Below, piece by piece: positions 54,076-64,000 of a stretch of DNA of 64,000 nt. The stretch lies in contig NGBS01000592.1 in the NCBI GenBank assembly GCA_002245135.1, positions 62,001 through 126,000 of the forward strand, given 5' to 3'. Positions within the stretch are counted from its first letter, which is position 1, and each line of letters begins with the position of its first letter. A program made the position numbers and the translations under genes. Origin of the DNA: Proteromonas lacertae. Its lineage: Eukaryota; Sar; Bigyra; Opalinata; Proteromonadidae. Below the pieces are notes generated by a model. It worked only from the letters and a program-made list of their open reading frames with translations, was not told where the DNA came from and searched no databases.

Positions 54076-56349
54076 ATGAAGCTGTTTTACAGTATAGACA
54101 ATATATATCATTTATTTAGTTTGTTTGTTGTCTGTTTTAGTAGTTCAGTTGGTCGTTTGCAGTAACGAAGTGGAAATAGAGTCAAAAGAAAAGAAAAGTG
54201 GTGTTACCTCCACAGAAAATAGAAGAAGTGTAACTGATACTTTCAGTTATGTAGGAGGGTTAGAAGGCATAGCTTACTTGATATCAAGCAGTAAATTTGT
54301 TGCAGTTCAAAGAAGTGTAGATTATTTATATAAAATAGTTTATTCTCATACAACTTCAAAGACTGGAGATAAAATAACCTTCACAGTTGGAGATTTAGAC
54401 AAAAGTCTGACTCTTTTCCATTTTTCAAGTGATTTTGTTAGTGAATTGGATGAAAAATGTAAGATTGACAGTAAATTAAACTATAATTACACGTATACTT
54501 ATTAAATTCACTATGTAATAGTCAAATAACAGATGCAAAACAGTGTGATGATATAAAGACAAAGGTGGCTAATATTATAAACAGTATATCAAAGCCAGAT
54601 AGTATAACAAACAACATATTAACACTGAAATCATCAGATGAAGTTGAATTATCTACATTATGTATATATCCACCTATTAATAAATATTTATAAATAGTAA
54701 GTGAAGGTGAATTGAATTACAAAATAGAAAACACTCTATATCCATCCCAATCTGTAACACCATACATCTTTTATTCATATAAAACCAAAATAGAAATTGA
54801 CAAAGTAAATGTAACAAATAGTGAAGATGGTTCAACCTCAATTGTAACAGTAACAAGAAACATATATGATTTAATGATGGAACATCAAAAATATTCAATT
54901 TTAAAGAAAACTTCTTCAATCAGTGATGTGATTGAATTTACATATACATCCACTCCATTTATATTTGTCAATAATGATGGTAGAACTTACACTGAAGCAA
55001 CAAGTGATTATTCACAAGCTGTTTATTATTATTGTTTAAATTCAGATTGTAAGTATATTTGTGAAATGTATAATGATGTTAATAATCCAACTGAATGGAC
55101 GAATTCATTGGTGAATAAATGTTATGAAGTTACATCAAGAGCTGTTTCTGTACCACTCTTTAATAAAGCATATGAAGATATTAGTAAGGAAGTAAAAACA
55201 TCAGTTTCTAGTAATAATGAAAGAATATTGAAAATATCAAATAATTATATTAACAATGTATTAAAAGAAGATGATTATGATAATAAAAATGTAAAAGCAA
55301 GTAATGGTAAAGGTTATTATTATGAAGATATAAAACAAACAATTAATTCAAATGATTTGGGCTATTATAAAGGTTATTTCTTATTGAATAATAAATTAAC
55401 AATTATTGAACATACAGGTGCTACAAGACAAGAAAAAGTATCACAAATTAAATTGGTTAAAGAACTGAACAGTGAAACTCGTATATATATATATATTAAT
55501 TTTTAAATATAGATTCATTTGCCATTAATGATGTTGATGATTTTGATGATGAATCATGTGGAATTGAAGTAGCAGCTGGTGAAGGAAATTGTACAGGATT
55601 TGTAACATTTGATAAAATTACTGAATGTGATATAAATATAGATAATTATTTAAATAACTATATTGGCTATATGTTTAATGTAAGTGAAGATAAAACTTCA
55701 TTGATAATCACTAATATTGATGATAGAAAGAATATAAAGAATATATATTTGAAAGAAATTGGTATATATATATATATATATATATAATTATAAATGTATT
55801 ATAGATGAGAGTGAAATAAGTGGTATTATTTCTAGAATAAGTAAAGATGTATTACCAATTAGTGAAAAGAGTAAATGTATAAACGTAAAAGTAAATGAAA
55901 CAGTCACTTTAGGTTATGATTATAAAGATAAAAATGAATGGATTTCAAATGGAATAATAATTGATGATCAAAAGTTTTACAAAAAGATGAGTTTTATATT
56001 AGAAAATATTAATTGTTTATCATGTCAAGAAAGTTATTTTGAATCAGGGAGTGGTAAATATTATTATCAATATTCAGTGAATGATGTAAAATATTATAAA
56101 TCAGATAATAATCCATTTTATCGAAGTTTTTATGAATTAAAAGGTGAAGATTTTGTTGATTGTGAAAATGATTATAAAACAAAAGGAATAAAACATTTTG
56201 ATGATAATTTAGAAACAATAAGAAAATTACTTCCAACTAATTCCAGTAGTTCTGGTAAAGATGAAGAAGATGGAAAACAGAATAATGAATCGAATTGTTA
56301 TGGAATTGTTTTTTCATTAATTATATTGACATTTTTGTTATTATTTTAA
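54076..56349 (+). CDS. GPI-anchored-like cell-surface glycoprotein, unknown family
   Basis: The start at 54076 is used because splicing the first intron (about 54092-54119) yields MKLFYICLLSVLVVQLVVC, a clean signal peptide. Further introns near 54483, 54662, 55481 and 55760 keep the frame. The ectodomain (~650 residues) is rich in Asn, Asp and Lys with scattered cysteines and many N-glycosylation sequons; two segments (around 54530-54660 and 55550-55750) are similar in style but without a recognised fold. The C-terminus NCYGIVFSLIILTFLLLF is a hydrophobic tail with no cytoplasmic residues, as in GPI signals, preceded by a Ser/Asn-rich stretch. Likely a surface protein; ligand unknown. Confidence 0.65.
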
Positions 56350-56622
56350 AGATATTATTGTTATTATATTTTAATTAGTTTGAATTGTTTTTTGTAATTA
56401 TCAGAAGTACAACTTATATGAAGTTGATAAACTGCTTTAATAATGTTGTATTTTTTTTCAGATAATCCATCTATTTTGATTTATCTATATCTTCTTTAAT
56501 TGTAATTGATAGTTCATCTAAATAATCAAACATTTTTTTTTCTTTTCACCAATCAAACAAAAAACACTTTAAAGTAATATATTCGATTAAAATAAGTAAT
56601 ATAAGAAGAAATAATAAATTTT

Positions 56623-59600
56623 CTATAAGAAGGCTTTTAATAACAATAATCCAACATTTCCAGCTACTGATTTCGCCAAAATTACAGTTGGTTCTTGAAT
56701 TATCATATCAATTACAAAGGATATTAAGCAGCTAATTATCCAGTGTTTACTTTGACTACTACTGAATTTCACTCCATACAATAAATCAATATAAATAACT
56801 ATCACCAAATATACGAAACATATTCCAAATGCACATCCACTTAATATATTTCTAATTCGTTTCTGTTCATACCATAATTTATATTCATTTCGACGTTTTA
56901 CTCGACTATTTAATAAATATTTTTTACAATTCATCTGAATTTTTATTAATTTCTTTAAATCTTCCACATTTTTATATCTATCAACATTTTCAACATCATA
57001 TACATCATTCTCATCATCATATACACTGTTTTCTATACTATAAATCTTATTTTTATTATATTTAAACATCATCAAATCACTTATTACTAAGACTATACTG
57101 ATCATTAAATAGATGAATGAACTAAATATCATTATCATTGCATAAGTTGTCATTTTATCATAAATAAGTTTATTACAACTCACTACATCATTACTCATTA
57201 TATATTCATTATCAACACAGTAACTATGACTGTTATAATCATTTATATCATAAAAACCACAACAATTCAACTCACTTTCTATATTGTTAGTAATTTCCTT
57301 AAATATATTTGAATTTACTCCAAATTGCCATAATTTATATACAAATGAATTATTAGTATTATGACTAGCCAATGGAATTGAGATTCCTAAACTAATTGCT
57401 AATAATACAATGATGACAAAATGTTCTATTAAATTACCTATTATACTTTGTTTATTCATTTTTAAAATAGCATATACACCATGGAAATTACATAACATCA
57501 TTACTATCATTATTACTCCAATTACTATACCTAATAAGTTGAATTTTGTTACGCATAAAGCCAATATTAACAGTATTATACTCATTATTACAGAGATTGT
57601 ACTGATTATTATATACCAATTATCAATGTTTAAGATTTCTCTTCTTCTCTTTATATTCTCTTTGTTATTTGTATTTGTATTTGTTGTTGTTACATTATCT
57701 GATATTGGAATACTGGAGAATTCAGTTTCCTTTTTATTACCATTACTATTAAAACAATTACAAAGTAATTTACATATTGTTGGATTTAACACTTTCTTCT
57801 TATTCTTCTTTCTCAATCCTTTCAAAGTGAAGTTATTAGCATAATAGAATAATCTTGGTAAGATTATTGTCACTGGTAACATACATAAACAACTAATTAT
57901 TCCATTTCCTAACATTTGATTCAAATTCTCACTGTTACTTCCGTAGAATAAAGCTAATACTGCAAAGTTAGTTAAAATAGTTGATAGTAAAATCAACATT
58001 CTTTCACTTCTTGATACTATTGTATAAGCACTAATTGGAGCAATAAATACATTTGCATAGTGATATTCTCGTTTAAATATCTCGAAATATCTCTTACAAA
58101 ATGACATTGATTCATCAGTGTAAATCTTCATTGAATCTTCTTCTATTTTCCCTCTTTTTAAGTATAAATTAAATCTTTCTTCTTCTAACATTTCTCTTTG
58201 TTTTTTACTTAAATAATAAATCACAACCCAGCAAACGAAGAACAGTAATATAATACCACTAAATACTAATGGAATAGTGATATTACTGTTATTATATTTG
58301 AATAATAACTTTGCATCACTAATTGGATTGACTACATTCATTTTAGGTATTGATTTACTGATAAATCCACTAAATTTTGATAAATGAATTGTACCACAAG
58401 TTAATATAACATCTCCATTATCATCTTCATATATTTCAAAGACATAAGTACCATTCGTAGAATATTCTTTTTTTTCTTCATCATAATAACTACATTGTAC
58501 TTCTTTAAGATTAACATTACCACTTAATCTTTGACTAAATATGATTGGATTGTTTAATTCGGTCACTTTTACATTCTTATTACCATCATATCTAATACTG
58601 ATTGATAATAAACTACTTTCTTTTGTATTGTTATCTTTAAATAAATTCTCATTATAATTAATCATTTCTATACCTTGAACAGGTCCTAATTCCTTTATTT
58701 CTTTAAATGTTTCTTCATTTATATCGATTTTACCACCATTATTATCTTTAATCTCTTTACTTATATCATTCACTACTTTTACTCCAAAATTATCTCCATT
58801 AAATTCAATCTCATTTTCATCTTCTATTATATTATGTATAGTTTTATCTAAATCATCATTACTTACTTTCTCATCAGATAATACTCTTTCATTTTCATTT
58901 ACAGTCTCCAAGTATCTTTTAGTTGATATAATATTACTCGTTGTAAATAATAAATTCATTTTACTGTCAGTATTTGTTGAAATACCAGCTGTTGATCTCA
59001 ATCTTCTACTTCTTCTTATTCTTTTTAATCCTTCAAGTGTATTATCAATTGATTTCTTTATATTTAATATACTATTAGCATCAATTTCACTGGTTGAACT
59101 ACTTAAATCCTTTAATAACTTGCTAGAGGATGCTAAATCATCAACACTACCACTACTACCTGTAGTTTTTGATGTAATAGTATCAGCCATAGTCTGTAAG
59201 AATTTACTTCTTAATTCTTTTCTTTGATTAAATGTAATTTCATTCATATTACACTCCACTCCATGATAATCTTTATCACATTCACAATATCTATAACAAT
59301 TAGGTTCACCTTCATAACACATAGTGTTATTATCATTATATTTACATATTCCATTGTCATTACAAGGTTTACCTATTATATTACCTTCTATATCTCTTAC
59401 TGTACCTGGACATAACATTTCGTTTCTTTTACAACTTATACTACATTCAACTGTTTCTTTACTTTCACCTACACATTTTTTACCACTTTCTGAAGGTAAT
59501 GGATTATTACACTTCCTTCTTCTTAATTTAGTACCTTTTACTAAACCATATTTCCCATTTTCATATTTAGCTGAACATTCACTATATTTACTCCATTCAC

Positions 59601-61179
59601 TCCATCCACCATCTATTTCTGAAGTACATTTCTCTTTTTCACATTCAATAGTTTCAGTAGAAGTTCCAACACAATCTTTACCACCATATCTTGGAGTTGG
59701 ATTATTACATTTTCTTGTTCTTGTCTTTGTCCCTTTACCACAACTTACATTGCATTCACCATAATCACTCCATTCACTCCATCCACCATCAATAGCATTT
59801 GGTTTATCACAATAATCACCTTCATAACCTTCATCACATATACATTCACCATTATCTTTGTTACATTTACCATATACACATTTCACATTGGCACATTTAT
59901 CTCCTAATACTGTTATACCACTAGTCATGGCATCTACTATTTTTTGAGTATTACCATTCTTTACAATTTCTTCAAATTCATTCTTTATATTTATTACTTC
60001 TTTTAATTCATCATATCCTCTATTACATTCTTGTTTTTCTCTTTCACCTGGTGTTAATGTAATTTTGAAATAATCTAAATAAATACCTTCTACTAATGCT
60101 GTTTTGATTGTTGTTACTTCATTCTTTGTTATAGTTTTAATAGGTGTTATTCTAGCACTTGTAAGTAAATATTTATTGGGAACTATTGCATATAGAATAT
60201 CAATTGCTTCTGAACTAGTAACACTTGCACCATCATAATACCACATCAATTCTGAATGTGTTCCAATGTTAAAATACATAACTATTTCTATAGTTTCATC
60301 ATTATATAATACTGATGGATTTGGTGTAACTAACTGAATGATTGGTGATTTTACAGTGGATGGAATTGGTGTAATTTCTTCAATAACATAATACATATTG
60401 GGTAAATCAATAACCAAGTAATTTAAATCATATGTTTCAAGGCAAAAGGTGATGTTGAATATATGAAGACTTTCAGTGAACTTCTTATCATCTTCCATTT
60501 TGAATTTCATTTCTAATTTGTAATATTTACCTTCCTGTTTGAATGTATTATCTTCATAATTGATTATAAGTGTGTTTGACAATGAAGTATTCTGGATTAC
60601 TGGATATAATTTAACATCTCTTGTTGGAGGTAAGGCTAAGTAAAACTCAACTTCATGTTCTTCACCTTCTTTACCACAAACGTATGGATTAATTATTAAA
60701 CTGGCTTTGTCAGGATTATAAACCATTATCTCTATATTTCTATATTTACCAGCATATTCTCCTGCACCTACTAATTTGATTTTTATTGTATCTACGTATT
60801 GAGCTTTGCTGTTTTTATCAGTACTATCGGTTGTTAAAGTAAATTCCTTTTCTTTTTCTCCTGAGGGAATATCCATTGATTCTCCTGATTGATGGAATAA
60901 ACCTGATGGTGAATCTACCAAGACAGTTAATAAAGCAGTTGCAGGATTTGACAATGTCACTTTTATCTTGATAACATCATTTTTATCATATATAAATTTT
61001 TCATCTGATGATATATCAACAGCAAATGAAGGGCTTGCTGCTCTTGATGCTGAGTCTTGTAAGGATCTTTCAGTTCGTTTAAAGTGCTTTTCATTATCTA
61101 TTTAAATTAATTCATCTCAAAATATACTTGGAAATGCTAAAGCAAATATGATCAAAAAAGCTAAGATAAGGTTTTTCAT
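56623..61179 (-). CDS. adhesion/polycystin-like receptor with EGF, TSP1, GPS and embedded tetraspanin module
   Basis: Two exons (intron 61098-61127), 1508 residues, starting MKNLILAFLIIFALAFP (signal peptide). Ectodomain: beta-rich N-terminus; EGF CVYGKCNKDNGECICDEGYE (~425); TSP1 repeats GGWSEWSDYGECNVSCGKG (~450) and WSEWSKYSECSAKYENG (~513); an EGF-like CNDNGICKYNDN (~600); then a GAIN-like domain ending in a GPS-type C...C.TIHLSKFSGF (~918). TM1 follows, then a cytosolic segment (EIFKREYHYANVFIAP...SRSERMLILL) as in polycystin-1-like protist proteins. Around residues 1170-1376 sits a tetraspanin-like unit: TMs, ELNCCGFYDINDYN, more loop cysteines and a last TM. The protein closes with two TMs (IQEPTVILAKSVAGN). 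Likely a surface adhesion or mechanosensing receptor. Confidence 0.82.
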
Positions 61180-61559
61180 TAAAATGATTTTTGTATAACC
61201 GAAATAAGAATTTAGCCGTTTTAGAATAGTCTTTTATTCGTTACATCGTTTTAAGTTGCATATAAAGTATTAAATAGTATATGCATATCTATCGTAAGTA
61301 TATCACACATTATGAAACACATTTAAGGTAAAAAATCTATTATTGTATTTATGAAATAATTAAACAAAAATAGTTAACAGCCATTATGCTAAAGTATGTC
61401 GTATGATGGGATTGATGTAAAAATATATAGAGATTATACATTCGAACCTCATTTCATTTCATTACTCTATAACTCTTATTCGATATTTTATTAGTTATAT
61501 TACACACAAAAATAATATACATAGAGGATTAAATTAGAGTTTTTCATACATGGAACTAT
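61180..61559. other. intergenic stretch
   Basis: 380 bp between the receptor promoter and the MUS81 3' end. It contains, on the minus strand, CGAATAAAAGACTATTC then AAAACGGCTAAATT upstream of the receptor ATG. The rest is AT-rich without a visible gene. Confidence 0.4.
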
Positions 61560-62823
61560 TTAATCAGTATTAAACACATTATAAACAGATTCACTATTTT
61601 TTTTATTGACAAAATGATTTGAATTGTCATATAAGAGAAACTCACCACTTAATGATAAATTTTTAATGTTTCTATATTCATTTCTTAACGAAAATGGAGT
61701 AGGATATTTATCAATAACATTTTTCACTTGCAGAACTCCCATTCCTTTGATTTGACTTAATTGTTGACCAAAATATTCTTTTAATTTCAAGTCTTTCATT
61801 GACTTTATATATTCACAATAATTCACAAATAATGTTGGTGGATTGCTCAAAACATTCTTGCATAAATCTTCAATTTTATTATTTTTCATCTCATTTGCTA
61901 TTATATTATGTATTGTACTTAAAAATTCTATTGTTCCATCAATACTAACAGTCCTTTCTATCATAAATCCATCTTTTATTTCTGTATGAATTATTGAAGA
62001 TTCTAATGTCTCTTTTGGAACTTTATCTTGACTGTATATACTTCCTTCTATTAAATAGATTATATGATGAAGACCGCTATTCTTTAGTCTATATTTCTGC
62101 TCATTATATCTTCCATCAAATATACTATGGATTAAATCATCACTTGTTTTTCTTTCTATTATATAATCTGTTAATATTTCTATTCCACTTCTTTTATCTT
62201 TTATTATCCATTGATAATCTCCTAATGGTAATTGGCATGTTCTACAATTTATTTTTCGATTTAATAAATGAGTGTGGATATAAGTTCTATCTTCTTTACT
62301 TCTCATTTCTCTATTATCTACTAATAATATCAATTCGAAATTATCTTTGATAATATTATTATTATCTTCTGAATAATCGTTTAATAAAGATATTGCACAT
62401 TCATCGATTGGTAATACATATTCTGATTCAACTATTCTTTCCTTTTTATTCAGTCTTCTTCTCTTGGTTGTGTTTCTTACCTTTTTAATCACATTTTCAT
62501 TATTCATATTATTCTCTTTATCACTTTCATTATCTTCCTCATCAACTATTCTATCTTTTATCATTTTAGATATTATTGAAGCATTCTGCATACCTATTCC
62601 ATCTAAAAGAAGAGCATCTTCTTTTGATTCTATTGGGAGCGGATATCTAGATTAATTACATAATTTCTACATACAATGTAATTGATTTGATTATTTTCTT
62701 ATAAGAATAGAGACTTTTTGAGAATGAAAAGACTTGGGATGAATTTAAAGTATGATATCTTTGAATCAATGAATCAACAATAAATTGGTTTTCTTTACAT
62801 GAACAAATATAGGAGTGTTTCAT
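61560..62823 (-). CDS. MUS81: MUS81-like structure-specific endonuclease subunit
   Basis: Two exons; the start ATG at 62821-62823 gives MKHSYICSCKENQFIVDSL, and an intron at 62647-62674 joins KIIKSITL to YPLPIESKEDALLLDGIG, matching the N-terminal HhH of MUS81. The XPF-type nuclease domain has VDNRE, GDYQWIIKD, IIERKTSDDLIHSIFDGRYN, EQKYRLK and YLIEGS, covering the catalytic GD...ERK..DD motif. A C-terminal HhH-like region (QIKGMGVLQVKNVIDKYP) is present. MUS81 with EME1 cuts branched DNA during recombination and fork restart. At about 412 residues it is shorter than the ~550-residue animal protein, mainly in the linker, where an acidic and basic stretch lies. Confidence 0.88.
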
Positions 62824-62909
62824 GGGATTTAAAATTTAAAATTCAAAAAAGTAACGAATATATTTCTATAAATTAGAGAAAAAACACATATAAACAGTAT
62901 AAATAGTAT

Positions 62910-64000
62910 TTATTCAGAATTTAAAGTCTTAAACAGTAGGTACTTCTCTTTACACTCAGAATTCTGCTGAAGTTGTGTTATTTGTCTATTAAATTGAGAT
63001 TGTATATAAGAAATATCGTCATTCTGTTTGTGTAAATTGTAATGTATTTCACCCAATTTCGATAAGAAATTTAAATGTCTTTCTATTTATGATAAATACA
63101 ATAAAATTTCATAATATATACTTAGATTTGGTAAATTCGATTTAATAGGTTGTTGTTGTTGTTGTTGTTGATATTGTTTGTTAATATTTTCTTTATTATC
63201 ATTATTATTTATCATATTTATTTGATGAACTGATTGTGGAGATATATTATTTATATTATTCATTATTTCTATATTCTCTTTATCTTTATCTTTATCTTTA
63301 TCTTCTATTACCTCATTTTCTTCTTCATTCTCATTTTCTATTTCATTTTTTATTACTTCATTATTTCTGTTACTATTGCTATTATCATCAGATATTTCAA
63401 TATTATCTTCATCAAATAACAACTCTTTAGATATAGATGGACTAATATTACTACTATCACCCCATGTATAACTCGAATCTGATTGGCTATTTGGAAATAT
63501 TGAATAAAGTGAAGAAGATTTTGAAGAATTAGGAGAAATTCTTTTATCTATTGTAGGAGTTGTTTGAGTATAATTAACATTATTTTCTTGTGAATATATC
63601 ATATTTATATTTGATTCTTTGATATTGTCTAGTTGAGGTTGATATGGAGAATAATGAAGTGATTGAGGAGAAGTTGATTTTATATTTTTCATTGGAGTGG
63701 TTAGATTTACAGATTCAAAAGATTCATACTGGTTTTCTACCTCTATTTTTGTAACTTCATCTTCTTCAAGCAAATTTAGTGTTCCATATTCGATATAGCA
63801 ATAATTTTGGTTTGGTATCTATATTTTATTACGATTATATTTATATGAAATTAATACATAAGAATGTTTGAAGACAAACTCTTTTATTAGCTCATTGTAG
63901 TATTTTTCACTCTCAATGTATGTTGTACAATCATTATTGCTATTCTAAATATTTGTATAATATTATATACTAGATTTTCTAACATATGAAACATGAGAGA
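62910..64000 (-). CDS. partial low-complexity protein with C-terminal coiled coil
   Basis: The gene runs off the right edge of the window. Exons read NDCTTYIESEKYYNELIKEF, an intron (about 63824-63862), IPNQNYCYIEYGTLNLLEEDE, a long Ser/Asn/Glu-rich stretch (SPQSLHYSPYQPQLDN, a DKDKDKDKEN repeat, an eight-Gln run), an intron near 63086-63123, then a C-terminal heptad-like KRHLNFLSKLGEIHYNLHKQ and YIQSQFNRQITQLQQ. No enzymatic motif seen. Probably a disordered scaffold or regulatory protein. Confidence 0.55.

Noticed and set aside
59324-59764. Plus-strand reading frame of 146 residues opposite the TSP1 repeats
   Set aside because: Shadow of the receptor gene; low-complexity composition and no family resemblance.
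1-64000. Ciliate-like origin suggested by tiny GTA...TAG introns and high AT content
   Set aside because: TAA, TAG and TGA all terminate well-supported genes, and glutamine is encoded by CAA/CAG, so the reassigned codes common in ciliates do not apply. The taxon stays open.
1-64000. tRNA, rRNA or other structured RNA genes
   Set aside because: I found no cloverleaf with A/B boxes and no rRNA-like segment by eye; a covariance-model scan would be needed to exclude small ncRNAs.

Overview
This window is nuclear DNA from a compact, AT-rich eukaryotic genome, most likely a unicellular protist that I cannot place more precisely. Genes sit tens to a few hundred bases apart on both strands. Nearly every intron I could delimit is tiny (about 25-45 nt) and of the form GTAT...TAG. 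TAA, TAG and TGA all end reading frames, so the code is standard. A complex I subunit (NDUFA8-like) implies a respiring mitochondrion. No rRNA, tRNA or CRISPR was recognised.

Layout. 0-6.2 kb: housekeeping-like genes: a partial gene of unknown function, an EF-hand/low-complexity protein, a PP2A B56-like subunit, a Cu/Zn-SOD-fold protein that lacks copper ligands, a UPF3-like protein, and a membrane-anchored, bacterial-type UDP-galactopyranose mutase. 6.3-26.5 kb: a large inverted duplication. The left arm (6.29-8.70 kb) and right arm (24.10-26.52 kb) both carry an EGF-repeat secreted protein, a METTL23-like methyltransferase and the 5' end of a bubblegum-type acyl-CoA synthetase. The arms enclose about 13.5 kb of foreign-looking DNA. 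This contains two Crinkler/RHS-type P-loop NTPase genes (one with two N-terminal beta-sandwich repeats, one broken and carrying an acidic repeat), a duplicated small gene pair, an unknown nuclear-looking protein, and a decayed protein-primed-type family B DNA polymerase of the Polinton/adintovirus kind, itself interrupted by a 622-bp foldback transposon.

26.5-38.1 kb: a giant HERC1-like gene (RCC1 repeats, LamG-like region, two SPRY domains, fibronectin III, HECT N-lobe). It is clean for its first 5 kb, then has about ten frame breaks and ends before the catalytic cysteine of the HECT domain. 38.1-50.4 kb: a family expansion of nine four-TM proteins, eight in tandem on the plus strand, most with a Gln/Pro-rich cytoplasmic-looking tail carrying repeated tyrosine motifs, and all eight with a CCCCAA element 17-26 nt before the ATG. 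An iron-dependent alcohol dehydrogenase of bacterial type interrupts the array.

50.4-64 kb: NDUFA8, an unknown Pro/Thr-rich protein, a BCH-RhoGAP protein, a DUF3431 glycosyltransferase-like protein, a GPI-anchored surface protein, a 1508-residue receptor (EGF, TSP1, GAIN/GPS, many TMs with a tetraspanin module embedded), MUS81, and a partial low-complexity gene.

Most notable: the four-TM array with its shared promoter element; the receptor-tetraspanin fusion; the inverted duplication enclosing viral/effector-like genes; the copper-ligand-less SOD; and the fact that nearly every frame break in host genes is a single-base (+1) event, which is either residual sequencing error, decay, or much less likely recoding.
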